Source of the DNA: Acidianus brierleyi
Lineage (GTDB): Archaea > Thermoproteota > Thermoprotei_A > Sulfolobales > Sulfolobaceae
Assembly (NCBI RefSeq): GCF_003201835.2
Contig: NZ_CP029289.2
Location: 1,674,001 to 1,738,000, forward strand
Reading direction: 5' to 3'
Length of the DNA: 64,000 nt
Part shown: piece by piece, positions 50,776 through 60,627 of the stretch
How the letters are laid out: every line of letters starts with the position of its first letter
Numbering within the stretch: position 1 is the first letter of the stretch
Notes under the pieces: generated by a model
Told to the model about the DNA's origin: nothing
What the model saw: only the letters and a program-made list of their open reading frames with translations
Database searches by the model: none
Program-made: the position numbers and the translations under genes

Positions 50776-50789
50776 CTCCATCCGTGGAG
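50776..50789 (+). repeat. Left-end hairpin of the TnpB element
   Basis: Perfect 5-bp stem CTCCA/TGGAG with loop TCCG, lying 57 bp before the tnpB ATG inside the GC-rich left part. Subterminal imperfect or perfect hairpins are typical of IS200/IS605 ends. Confidence 0.5.
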
Positions 50790-50845
50790 ATAGATAGGCC
50801 CCTCTGTAATTAGGCTTATATACGTATTTTTCAAATACCCTATTA

Positions 50846-52042
50846 ATGTCCGACGTAGGGTTACGCTTTAGAGCATACACTGACGAAGGAACATTGAGGG
50901 CGTTAAAAGCCCAGTTGAGGTTATCATGTGAAGCATATAATACCATACGCTGGACAGATGCGTATTTTCATGAGAGAGATGGAAAAGGACTCACTAAGAC
51001 GGAGTTGAGGCAACTAGCTCTCGATCTGAGAAAACAGGATGAACAGTATCAACAGCTATATTCCCAAACACTGCAACAGATCGCAGACAGATTCTACGAC
51101 GCTAGACAGAGGTTCTTTGAAGGGATAGCACGTTACCCAAAAGAAAGCACATAAGTGGTACTCCCTAGTGTATCCCCAGTCAAGTTGGAAAATCATGAAA
51201 GTGAAGGAGATCAGGACGAAAAGCAAGAAGAACAAGAAGAAGGTAATAACGCTTCAGCTGTCAAACCTAGGGATCTTCAACGTTATTGTTCATAGGGACT
51301 TCCCGCTGGAAAAAGTAAAGAGGGTAGTAATCAAGTTAACACCATCAGGGAGATTGTACATCATCTTCGTTGTGGATCAAGAGTATCCTCAACTCCTTAA
51401 GACAAACAAAGTAGTTGCTGTGGACGTTGGTGTAGAGAAACTTCTCACTACCTCTGACGGGGAATATGTCCCCAACCAGAGACCTTACGAGAAGGCGCTC
51501 AATAAGACAAGGAGACTTCATAAAGCTCTTTCAAGGAAGAAGTTCTTGTCACGCAACTGGTTTAAGGCAAAGATTCGTCTAGCGAGGGCTTATGAGCACT
51601 TGAAGAATCTTAGGAAGGACATGTACATGAAACTCGGGAAGTATTTTGCTGAGCATTATGACGTCTTGGTCATGGAGGATATTCATGTTAAGCAAATTGT
51701 TGGTAAGTCTCTTCGAAGGCTGAGGATGAGGCTTCAAGATGTCGCTTTTCATGAGCTTAGGAGTATCATGGAGTATCAACTTGGGAAGTACGGTAAGAAA
51801 CTCACTCTAGTGAATCCTGATTTTACTTCAATGACTTGTGCTAGGTGTGGACATGTTAGGAGGGATTTGACTTTGGCTGATCGTGTGTTTGTCCTAATTG
51901 TGGTTGGACTGTTGATCGTGACTATAATGCTTCCCTCAACATACTGAAGAGATCGGGGTCGGAACGACCCTCACTGTGGAGCTCCGCCCTCTGGCAAGCC
52001 TCGGCTTTGAAGCAGGAAGCCACGTCCGTTAGGGCGTGGTAG
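50846..52042 (+). pseudogene. tnpB: TnpB RNA-guided nuclease homologue, two frameshifts
   Basis: Three reading-frame segments assemble into one TnpB of about 400 residues. Segment 1 (50846-51142) is the N-terminal part; segment 2 (to about 51890) contains the RuvC-I Asp in VAVDVGVEKLL and the Glu in VLVMEDIHVKQI; segment 3 (to TAG 52042) has CPNCGWTVDRDYNASLN with the third RuvC Asp and the second zinc pair (first pair in CARCGHV). Break 1 is one extra A in an A4 run (51139-51142); break 2 is one missing T in TTT (51888-51890). All catalytic residues survive, so decay is recent or the breaks are read errors. Confidence 0.8.
52020..52039 (+). repeat. Right-end hairpin of the TnpB element
   Basis: CCACGTCC and GGGCGTGG flank a GTTA loop; the arms pair over 8 bp with one G-U pair. 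It overlaps the end of tnpB, the position expected for the transposon right end and guide-RNA scaffold. Confidence 0.6.
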
Positions 52043-52341
52043 GCTCCACATGCTTTGCCTCTAACATGGCTAGGCGATGGCTTGAAGAGCCGAAGGAACT
52101 ACTTGATTGGGGTCAACTTGAGGGCCTTCACCACCTCCTCTCCTATACCTAGTCTTCTTAGTCTCACTCTTGTAAAGCTTGTCTTCATGTTTAAGAGTGT
52201 TGTTCGTGAAAATCGCCGTAGGAGTTCACATATTAGAATTTATAACAGTTAATATACGATTAAAAGCTAACTATAGGTTTGTAAAAAACGCTATAGATAC
52301 TTTTATTTTAGGTTAAATTTAAATACAATTATTAAAAGGGG
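52043..52341. other. GC-rich remnant, possibly another insertion-sequence fragment
   Basis: Up to about 52230 the base composition resembles the IS and not the host. On the minus strand a frame without start codon runs from about 52222 to a TAG at 52070-52072 (TNNTLKHEDKLYKSETKK, then TRYRRGGGEGPQVDPN). It looks coding but matches nothing I recognise. The rest to 52341 is AT-rich intergenic sequence before speD. Confidence 0.35.
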
Positions 52342-52362
52342 GTATATAAAGGGGGGTTAACT

Positions 52363-52737
52363 GTGATGGGGGTTAATTTAAGTTACGAACCAAAGGTTGT
52401 GGGAAAGCAAGTTTATGGAAGTCTCTATGATTGCGACGAAGATATGTTAAAGGATGTTGATAAGCTAAGAGAAATAGCTATAGAGGCTGCTAAAGAGGGA
52501 AAAATGACCTTGCTTGATGTTAAAGCATGGAAAATAGGGGAGGGAGTGAGCGTGGTTGCCATAGTCCTAGAGAGTCATATAACTATACATACTTGGCCTG
52601 AGTATAAGTTTGCTACAGTAGATGTATATTCATGCGGTTCCCATACAGATCCTAGAAAAGCGTTTGAATTCATAGCTATAAAGCTTGGTGCTAAAAGATA
52701 TACAATGAAAGAGGCTGATAGATCATCGGACTTTTAA
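52363..52737 (+). CDS. speD: S-adenosylmethionine decarboxylase proenzyme
   Basis: The 124-residue prokaryotic-type proenzyme contains the self-cleavage site LESHITIHTWPE, where Ser71 becomes the pyruvoyl group, and the conserved CGSHTDPRKAF. It makes decarboxylated AdoMet for spermidine synthesis. Crenarchaea also have a paralog acting as arginine decarboxylase; the neighbouring geranylgeranyl-reductase-like and UbiA genes suggest this is the AdoMet enzyme, but substrate cannot be fixed by eye. The start is GTG 52363 or ATG 52366, after GGGGGG. Confidence 0.88.
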   Translation: MMGVNLSYEPKVVGKQVYGSLYDCDEDMLKDVDKLREIAIEAAKEGKMTLLDVKAWKIGEGVSVVAIVLESHITIHTWPEYKFATVDVYSCGSHTDPRKAFEFIAIKLGAKRYTMKEADRSSDF

Positions 52738-53624
52738 TTATAGGAGGAGGAATAGCTGGTCTTTTAGCTGGGTACAAATTTAGGGATTACAATCCTTTAA
52801 TTTTTGATAGGAGAAGAACACCAGGGAAGAAGTGTACTGGCATTATAAGTTACTCTACTTTTCTTAATTTAGGCGTATCTAAAGAATTCGTAGATAGATA
52901 TTTCAAAGATATAGAAATTATTATAAATAATAAATATCACGTTTATATAAAAACAAATGTTCTAAGACTAAATAGAGAAAAGCTTGAAATCTGGTTATCT
53001 AACGAATTGACAGTTAAACGCCCAGTAAATGCTTCTATTAACGGGAATATTGTATACTACAATAATGAAAAATTTACTGGAGATATAATTGACGCATCTG
53101 GCTGGAAAGGAAAGGCTAAGTGGATAAGAGCAATAGAGTACGAGTTATCTCCAATAAATGAAGAAAAGATAACTGTATACATTGATAATAATAATCCAGG
53201 AGGATTCTCGTGGATAGTACCGTTACCAGAAAAAACATTGGTAGGTAGTATAAGTTATTCAGATCCTTTAAGATATATACCTAAGGTTAACTCTAAGGTA
53301 TTAGGAATACATGGAGGAGCTATACCTAGGGTAAAACCGAAATTTTCTAAGAACGCCATAGGCGATTCTACTGGGTTAATAAAAACTTTTACTGGAGGAG
53401 GTATATTTGGAATTTCAGAAATACTTCAAGTTCTTCTAACTGATAAATATGATGAGAAATTTAAGAAATTATCTAAGGAAGTTAGTAAACAATATCATCT
53501 TACAAGCTTATTAGAAAAGTCTTGGAGAATATCTCTAAATATGGGCCTATTTTATAATGAAAAAACCATTTATGCAGATAAGGAATTTGATTTTCATTCA
53601 CTTCTTTTCAGATTCTCTAACTAA
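52722..53624 (+). CDS. Geranylgeranyl reductase-like flavoprotein, non-canonical start
   Basis: The protein of about 300 residues begins with the FAD-binding LLIIGGGIAGLLAGYKF, followed by KKCTGIIS (geranylgeranyl reductase family P-C-G-type segment) and the C-terminal FAD motif GDSTGLIKTFTGGGIFG. It probably reduces double bonds of isoprenoid lipids, in line with the UbiA prenyltransferase gene nearby. The first TTG in frame (53007) would remove the whole FAD motif. The open frame begins after TAG at 52719-52721 inside speD; the likely starts are ATC 52722 or 52725, 7-10 nt after GAGG, or ATT 52737. Confidence 0.8.
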   Translation: MIGLLIIGGGIAGLLAGYKFRDYNPLIFDRRRTPGKKCTGIISYSTFLNLGVSKEFVDRYFKDIEIIINNKYHVYIKTNVLRLNREKLEIWLSNELTVKRPVNASINGNIVYYNNEKFTGDIIDASGWKGKAKWIRAIEYELSPINEEKITVYIDNNNPGGFSWIVPLPEKTLVGSISYSDPLRYIPKVNSKVLGIHGGAIPRVKPKFSKNAIGDSTGLIKTFTGGGIFGISEILQVLLTDKYDEKFKKLSKEVSKQYHLTSLLEKSWRISLNMGLFYNEKTIYADKEFDFHSLLFRFSN

Positions 53625-53792
53625 ATTATAGCATCCTTCTCCTTTGTCAATTATTCCCATTTCTAATAATTTTGCTATTATTTTTTCTGGTTCTTTTATC
53701 CCTAATCCTTTTAGATCTCTAACAGCAGCTATTTCTCCTACGGAAACATTGGTTTTAAAATATTTTATTGCAACCTCTAAATCTCTTTCCAT
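53598..53792 (-). CDS. Small winged-helix-like hypothetical protein
   Basis: The 64-residue protein (MERDLEVAIKYFKTNVSVGE, then KGLGIKEPEKIIAKLLEMGI) has the helix spacing of a minimal winged helix and ends with a charged tail. No family identified. Its stop lies inside the 3' end of the convergent flavoprotein gene (27 bp overlap), and it is divergent from the UbiA gene. Confidence 0.55.
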   Translation of the reverse strand: MERDLEVAIKYFKTNVSVGEIAAVRDLKGLGIKEPEKIIAKLLEMGIIDKGEGCYNLVRESEKK

Positions 53793-53798
53793 CTTTAA

Positions 53799-53806
53799 GT
53801 TTATTT
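53799..53806 (+). promoter_or_regulatory. TATA box of the UbiA gene
   Basis: GTTTATTTA is centred 27 bp before the GTG at 53830, fitting a leaderless transcript and supporting that GTG as the start. Confidence 0.5.
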
Positions 53807-53829
53807 ACTTCTAATCATTTAACGCTATC

Positions 53830-54684
53830 GTGAATCCATATCTTAAACTGATAAGAATCCATAACGTTATAGGGGCAGCAATAGGTGATTTTACAGGGTA
53901 TGTAGTAGCATCAGAATGGAGAATATTACCGTTAAAGTTGCTAATTTCAATCTTGGTAGTTTCATTAGTAGCTGCTGGAGGTTACGCAATAAACGACGTA
54001 TATGATATAGAAATAGACAAAATAAATAAACCAGATAGACCATTACCATCTGGGAGAATTACCCTAAGAAACGCCGTATTCTTATCATATGCTACAATGA
54101 TTCTAGGAATATTACTTTCTGTATTTTTAGGTTATATACAAATATTCGTAGCTTTCATAACTTCATTATTACTCTATTTGTATGCAAAATCGTTAAAAAG
54201 AACTGGCCTTACGGGAAATTTCGTAGTAGCATTAACTACTGGTCTTTCGATATTTTATGGAGGTCTGGCATATTTTAAGGGAAACTGGTTAGAGATGGTG
54301 TTAATACCAACTATATACTCATTCTTCTTAACATTAACTAGAGAAATAGTGAAAGGTATAGAAGATTATGAAGGAGATAAAAAATATAGTGTCAGAACTC
54401 TAGCTACTACAATAGGAATATCAAAATCTTGGAATATAGCTAAAATTATGCTAATTATTGTGCTAATCTCTTCACCAATTCCTTTCTTTTTAGGTTTTAA
54501 TTTAATTTATTTGGTTCTATTAATTCCATTTTCTTATTTTACATTACTAACCATAATTCAAAACAAGAGTATAGAAGGAGGGGCAAAAGCTAGAGCACTA
54601 CTAAAAGGATCCGCTTTTGTCGGAATGCTAGCTTTTGCCCTAGGGACATTACCTCTCAATTTCCTTATCAATCACTTTCCTTAA
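53830..54684 (+). CDS. UbiA-family prenyltransferase, probable digeranylgeranylglyceryl phosphate synthase
   Basis: The 284-residue membrane protein has about eight helices and the prenyl-diphosphate site NDVYDIEIDKINKPDRPLPSG (from residue 55) plus the second acidic motif KGIEDYEGDKKYSVRTLA. In Sulfolobus a UbiA homologue adds the second geranylgeranyl chain to make archaeal ether lipids. The size, motif and neighbourhood with a geranylgeranyl-reductase-like gene fit that enzyme. Other UbiA functions such as heme or quinone prenylation are less likely. Confidence 0.8.
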   Translation: MNPYLKLIRIHNVIGAAIGDFTGYVVASEWRILPLKLLISILVVSLVAAGGYAINDVYDIEIDKINKPDRPLPSGRITLRNAVFLSYATMILGILLSVFLGYIQIFVAFITSLLLYLYAKSLKRTGLTGNFVVALTTGLSIFYGGLAYFKGNWLEMVLIPTIYSFFLTLTREIVKGIEDYEGDKKYSVRTLATTIGISKSWNIAKIMLIIVLISSPIPFFLGFNLIYLVLLIPFSYFTLLTIIQNKSIEGGAKARALLKGSAFVGMLAFALGTLPLNFLINHFP

Positions 54685-55608
54685 GCCTGCTTTAACACCT
54701 ACAACCCTTATATTAAGATTTCCTTTCTTCTGTAATAAAGAGCTCATAGGTATTTCATATCTTATTATACTCTTTGTTTTTACATTCTCAAATGTTTTAA
54801 AATGTACCGTTACTCCATTTAACATAATGTTTACCAGTAACTTATCTAAATCTATTTCGCCGCAGTTTTCTATGTTTAACAAAATTCCCTTATCAATTAC
54901 TTTTCCATCTACAGAAATATCTATTTTAGGACTCTCTGTTTTAGCAGTATAATGAAGATATATAAAAGCAGGACATTTTACTTGTCCTTCATGAATTATA
55001 TCTATTTCCTTATTTTCGTTTATTTCTATTTCTTCGCTATTTTTATTATCACCTATCTCGCTTAGTAATGTACCATCGCCGTAAATCTTTAATACTGATT
55101 TATTAGGATTTTTCAAAATAATATAGCTTTTATGAAAATTTTTTAGCATTAGTCTCTCTGAAGATTTTAGCATTAGAATTCCTGCCTTAGTAGAGAATTT
55201 TGTATAAAAATTTGATATATTATAAAAAATTAAACTATTAATAAAATTAACTGTTATTGGCTCTACTGTAACTGAATTAATTACAAATTCATTTTTACCT
55301 TTCTTAACAAAATGCGATATATCAAATACATGAATATTGAAATATTTCGAGTTATATTCAAGGTTTATATTAGGTCTAAATTCCTTCGTTAAAGAGAAAT
55401 TATTTATCCAGAGTCGCCATTTAGTTAATAAATTAGGTGTTTCAGTTCCTATTATCATATAGCTTTTATAAGGCTCTTTTTCTGCAAAGAAATTGTAGGA
55501 AATCTCTTTATTGTCCATTCCTAATTTTATAGACTTTAGTGAGGACGAATAGTCTATTGTACCTTGGAAATCGCCCTCGTCAAAAGTTGCTAGTTCACCA
55601 ATTGGCAT
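54649..55608 (-). CDS. Conserved hypothetical beta-rich protein
   Basis: The 319-residue protein has no signal peptide or membrane helix (start MPIGELATFDEGDFQGTIDY). It is dominated by alternating hydrophobic and polar residues typical of beta sandwiches; repeated KSxILK-type strands occur in the middle and a C-terminal part (SPKIDISVDGKVIDKGILL; NIENCGEIDLDKLLVNIML) resembles an Ig-like/CARDB fold. I recognise no family. Its 3' end overlaps the UbiA gene by 36 bp on the opposite strand. Confidence 0.6.
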   Translation of the reverse strand: MPIGELATFDEGDFQGTIDYSSSLKSIKLGMDNKEISYNFFAEKEPYKSYMIIGTETPNLLTKWRLWINNFSLTKEFRPNINLEYNSKYFNIHVFDISHFVKKGKNEFVINSVTVEPITVNFINSLIFYNISNFYTKFSTKAGILMLKSSERLMLKNFHKSYIILKNPNKSVLKIYGDGTLLSEIGDNKNSEEIEINENKEIDIIHEGQVKCPAFIYLHYTAKTESPKIDISVDGKVIDKGILLNIENCGEIDLDKLLVNIMLNGVTVHFKTFENVKTKSIIRYEIPMSSLLQKKGNLNIRVVGVKAGLRKVIDKEIER

Positions 55609-55641
55609 ATATTATAAACCGATACAAAGAAAATAAAATGA

Positions 55642-56439
55642 ATGCTAGGAAAAATCTATTCTATAATCAAGAGATCGGATCTAGTAATAGAAGTATTAGA
55701 TGCTAGAGAACCAGATTTAACTAGATCAAAATCGCTAGAAAATTATGCTAGAGATCTAAATAAAAAGATTTTAATAGTAATAAACAAGGGGGACTTGGTT
55801 CCTAAAGATATTTCAGAAAAATGGAAAAAATATTTTGAATCTAAAGGATTGAGAGCTATATATATAGCGGCAACACAGCACATGGGCACTAAAATTTTAC
55901 GAGATAGCATAAGAGAGTTACTTAAGGGAAGTCAAGGAACAGTATGCTTTATAGGTTATCCTAAGACTGGAAAATCATCTATAATCAATGCATTAAAAGG
56001 AAGGCATTCAGCTACAACATCATCCCACCCAATGGAAAAAGGCTTTACTAAAAATCCACAACTATTTAAAATAGACAGTAAAATATATGCATGGGACACT
56101 CCAGGTATAATTCCGCCTGACGGCAATTATCTTGAAAAAGTAATAAGAGGAAGCTCAGTAGATGAGTTAGAAGATCCAGTAAAGGCAGCAATAATGCTTA
56201 TAAAAAGAATAGAGCAGTTTGATAAATCTTCTTTAGAAAATGTATATGGAGCATATTCTGATCCAAACGATTTACTGAGAAAAATAGCCATGAAGCGCGG
56301 TTGGATCTATAAAAAAGATAAAGAACCAATAATAGACGAAGCTGCTAAGGTAATAATAAGAGATTTTCACGATGGCAAAATAATTTATTTCAGTCTTCCT
56401 CCAAAAACTAATGATGAAAATAAAAGTAGTAATATTTGA
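55642..56439 (+). CDS. Circularly permuted GTPase (YlqF/YawG-like)
   Basis: The 265-residue protein has GTPase motifs in permuted order: G4 INKGD (47-51), G5-like YIAATQ, then G1 GYPKTGKSS (105-113) and G3 DTPGIIPPDG. This is the layout of the YlqF/MTG1/Nug family, whose members act in large ribosomal subunit assembly. That role is inferred here. It overlaps the following phosphatase gene by 29 bp. Confidence 0.88.
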   Translation: MLGKIYSIIKRSDLVIEVLDAREPDLTRSKSLENYARDLNKKILIVINKGDLVPKDISEKWKKYFESKGLRAIYIAATQHMGTKILRDSIRELLKGSQGTVCFIGYPKTGKSSIINALKGRHSATTSSHPMEKGFTKNPQLFKIDSKIYAWDTPGIIPPDGNYLEKVIRGSSVDELEDPVKAAIMLIKRIEQFDKSSLENVYGAYSDPNDLLRKIAMKRGWIYKKDKEPIIDEAAKVIIRDFHDGKIIYFSLPPKTNDENKSSNI

Positions 56440-56908
56440 TGCAGACAAAACTTTATGGGATCATTACAATATTTCCGAATTTGAGGAGCCTATAAAAATC
56501 ATAAATAGAGACGAAATTGAGGATATAAAGGGAAGAAAACTAAAAGTTTTTCCTGAAGTAAGATCTACATTAGAGGAGCTAAAGAGAAATAATCTAATAC
56601 TAGGAATGGCTACATGGAATTATCCTGAAAAGACCGAAAGAATGCTAGGAATATTAAACTTAAGAAGATATTTTGATGTAATTGTATCAAGAGACTTTCC
56701 TTTTAAATTCATAATGATATCTGAAATAATTAATGAATTGAAGAATAGAGGAATATCAGTAAAACCAGAGAATATAATGTTTATAGATGATAGACGTGTA
56801 CATTTTGGAAATGTTTGGCTATACTTAGGAAAAGTGAAATGTGTTGAAATGTGGAAAGACATTTCTTGCCACAGTCAAATTTTAAAGTTATTGGAATTGA
56901 ACAGTTAG
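56411..56908 (+). CDS. HAD-superfamily phosphatase (MDP-1 type)
   Basis: The 165-residue protein has HAD motif I VVIFDADKTLWDHY (D10, D12, T14), motif II near MATWNYPEKTERM and motif III/IV PENIMFIDDRRVHFGN. The arrangement matches magnesium-dependent phosphatase-1. The substrate is unknown (sugar phosphate or phosphotyrosine in relatives). It is co-transcribed with the GTPase. An alternative start is the next ATG, one codon later. Confidence 0.85.
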   Translation: MMKIKVVIFDADKTLWDHYNISEFEEPIKIINRDEIEDIKGRKLKVFPEVRSTLEELKRNNLILGMATWNYPEKTERMLGILNLRRYFDVIVSRDFPFKFIMISEIINELKNRGISVKPENIMFIDDRRVHFGNVWLYLGKVKCVEMWKDISCHSQILKLLELNS

Positions 56909-56997
56909 ATATTTTGAAAAGCTTATTTCGATTAAAAGTTTTAAAAATTCACTCTTAGAAATGTACAAATCTATAATAAAGCTTAAAAATCATTAAT

Positions 56998-57059
56998 GAT
57001 ACTTTATTGAAGTGACAAAGATGATGGGTGGCTATACCCTCCAAATTCAATAAAGTATC
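56998..57059. repeat. 14-bp perfect inverted repeat upstream of ilvB
   Basis: GATACTTTATTGAA (56998-57011) and TTCAATAAAGTATC (57046-57059) are exact reverse complements separated by 34 bp. The spacer contains a second small dyad (GGGT...ACCC, about 57025-57039). It lies 63 bp before the ilvB start codon in the 214-bp gap after the phosphatase gene. It could be an operator, a transcript hairpin or a miniature mobile element remnant. Confidence 0.6.
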
Positions 57060-57108
57060 TAAAAGTATTCTTAAGGTATTTCCATATATATTTGAATGTG
57101 TATTCTTT

Positions 57109-57117
57109 AGGGGTGAG
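57109..57117 (+). promoter_or_regulatory. Ribosome binding site of ilvB
   Basis: AGGGGTGAG lies 5 nt before the TTG start at 57123. The strong match shows that ilvB is translated from a leadered mRNA, unlike many first genes in this window, and implies an untranslated leader upstream. Confidence 0.6.
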
Positions 57118-57122
57118 AAGTT

Positions 57123-58817
<1,695 letters not shown>

Positions 58818-58840
<23 letters not shown>

Positions 58841-59198
58841 AATAACAGGATATTATAGAGATCCAGAATTACTAGAGAGAATAATGGCTAACTTTAGAAA
58901 ACTATGGGTCGATATAGACTGGATAAATGCTAGAAAAGTTTCAGATGATGGTTTATATGAAATATTTATGCAAATCAAGGATACAAAGAATACGCAGCTT
59001 GCTATACTTAATTTAAGCAAGACAGTCGATATAGAAAAAGTAGAAGTACTTGAAGATGCAAAAGTAGTACAATACAAATTTAATGAAAAAGGGGAGATAG
59101 TTGATGGCAATAATTATAGCATGGTAATTTATGTACCCATTTATTCTAAAGTAACAAGTTATAGCTGGGGTGAAATAGTTGGCCAAAATATACACTGA
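58818..59198 (+). CDS. ilvN: Acetolactate synthase small (regulatory) subunit, ACT domain
   Basis: The 126-residue protein has an ACT-like N-terminal domain (LKITGYYRDPELLERIMANF; KVSDDGLYEIFMQIKDTKN; AILNLSKTVDIEKVEVLED). Its place between ilvB and ilvC supports the regulatory subunit, although it is shorter than bacterial IlvN (about 160 residues) and lacks the typical second half. The C-terminal 35 residues run into the ilvC start region. It starts at GTG, overlapping ilvB by 23 bp. Confidence 0.75.
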
Positions 59199-60177
59199 AA
59201 AAGACGCAAATTTTGATATAATAAAAAATAAGAAAATAGCAATATTAGGCTATGGAAGTCAAGGCAGAGCATGGGCTTTAAATCTGAGAGATTCTGGATT
59301 AAATGTTACCGTGGGATTAGAAAGAGAAGGCAATTCGTGGAATCAGGCAAAAAAGGACGGGTTTAATCCAGTACATACTGAGGAAGCTGTAAAAAATGCC
59401 GATATAGTTATATTTCTTGTTCCTGATATGGTTCAAAGATATGTATATAGAGAAAAAGTGCAGCCATATTTGAAAGATGGAATGGATCTAGTCTTTGCAC
59501 ACGGCTTTAATATACATTACAAGCTTATAGAGCCTCCTAATAATGTAGATGTTTACATGATAGCACCTAAAGGACCCGGTCCTACAGTTAGAGAATATTT
59601 CGTTCATGGTGGAGGAGTTCCTGCATTAGTAGCTGTGCAACAAAATTATTCAGGCAAAGCAATGGAAAAAGCATTAGCAATAGCTAAAGGTATAGGTGCA
59701 ACAAGACCAGGAGTAATTGAGACTACATTCAAAGAAGAAACAGAAACAGATCTAATTGGTGAACAAACAGATCTCGTTGGAGGAATAACAGAATTAATGA
59801 GAACTGCGTTTAACACATTAGTAGAAATGGGATATCAACCAGAAGTAGCTTATTTCGAGACTATAAACGAAATGAAGATGATCGTAGATATAATTCACGA
59901 TAAAGGGTTCTATGGAATGCTTAAGGCAGTTTCAGATACTGCTAAATATGGAGGCATTACTGTGGGAAAATATGTTATAAATGAGGATGTTAAAAAGAGA
60001 GTAAGAGAAGCTGCAGAGAAAGTGAGAAGCGGAAAATTTGCTGAAGAGTGGATTGAAGAGTATAATAGAGGTAGCCCAATAGTAAAACAAGCAATGGAAG
60101 AAGTTCAAAATAGTCTTGAAGAGAAAATTGGTAATGAATTAAGAGACATGATAGAAAGAGGAAAACCTAAATCTTAA
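59179..60177 (+). CDS. ilvC: Ketol-acid reductoisomerase
   Basis: The 332-residue class I enzyme has the NAD(P) motif ILGYGSQGRAWALNLRDSG (22-40) and the C-terminal knotted domain with DLIGEQTDLVGGITELMRTAF and YFETINEMKMIVDII carrying the magnesium-binding acidic residues. It converts acetolactate to dihydroxyisovalerate. It starts at TTG, 5 nt after GGGGTGA, overlapping ilvN by 20 bp. Confidence 0.94.
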   Translation: MAKIYTEKDANFDIIKNKKIAILGYGSQGRAWALNLRDSGLNVTVGLEREGNSWNQAKKDGFNPVHTEEAVKNADIVIFLVPDMVQRYVYREKVQPYLKDGMDLVFAHGFNIHYKLIEPPNNVDVYMIAPKGPGPTVREYFVHGGGVPALVAVQQNYSGKAMEKALAIAKGIGATRPGVIETTFKEETETDLIGEQTDLVGGITELMRTAFNTLVEMGYQPEVAYFETINEMKMIVDIIHDKGFYGMLKAVSDTAKYGGITVGKYVINEDVKKRVREAAEKVRSGKFAEEWIEEYNRGSPIVKQAMEEVQNSLEEKIGNELRDMIERGKPKS

Positions 60178-60195
60178 TTCTTTACTATTTTAATT

Positions 60196-60627
60196 GTGAA
60201 TAAAAGGAAAGTTAAAGGAAGTAGCGTAGAAAGACTAATTCTTTCTTTGTTAAGGGATAGAGGTTTTGCTGTTATTAGAGCACCAGCAAGCGGTAGTAAA
60301 AGAAAGGATTCTATACCAGATATTATAGCATTAAAATATGGTTATATCATGCTGATAGAAGTAAAAAGTAGAAGATCTGGAAAAGTCTATATTTCAAGAG
60401 AACAAGCAGAAGGTATATTGGAATTTAGTAGAAAAAGCGGAGGAGAATTATTTATAGGTGTAAAATTGCCAAAAATATTAAAATTCGTTCCATTTTCGAA
60501 GTTAAGAAAAACTGATGGAGGAAATTATGTTATTGACGATAATATACTAGAAGAAGGATATACCATAGATGCGCTAACAAGATATGTTGAATCTAAATTT
60601 AGTAAAACATTAGATTCATTCTTGTGA
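60196..60627 (+). CDS. hjc: Holliday junction resolvase Hjc
   Basis: The 143-residue nuclease has the Hjc core: E12 in GSSVERLILSLLRDRGFAV, D42 in SIPDIIALKYG and E55-x-K57 in LIEVKSRRSGKVYISREQ. It cleaves four-way DNA junctions during recombination and fork repair. It starts at GTG. Its 3' end overlaps the convergent PINA gene by 12 bp. Confidence 0.94.
   Translation: MNKRKVKGSSVERLILSLLRDRGFAVIRAPASGSKRKDSIPDIIALKYGYIMLIEVKSRRSGKVYISREQAEGILEFSRKSGGELFIGVKLPKILKFVPFSKLRKTDGGNYVIDDNILEEGYTIDALTRYVESKFSKTLDSFL

Larger units (their letters stand above)
50761..52042 (+). mobile_element. Decayed TnpB-only insertion sequence (IS200/IS605 superfamily, IS1341-like)
   Basis: The element has visibly higher GC than its surroundings. 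It contains one tnpB gene and no tnpA. Near the left end is a hairpin, CTCCA-TCCG-TGGAG at 50776-50789. At the right end, overlapping the last tnpB codons, is CCACGTCC-GTTA-GGGCGTGG at 52020-52039. Such end hairpins are what IS200/IS605 transposases recognise, and the right end also forms the scaffold of the TnpB guide RNA. Exact outer boundaries and target site are not determined. Confidence 0.7.
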
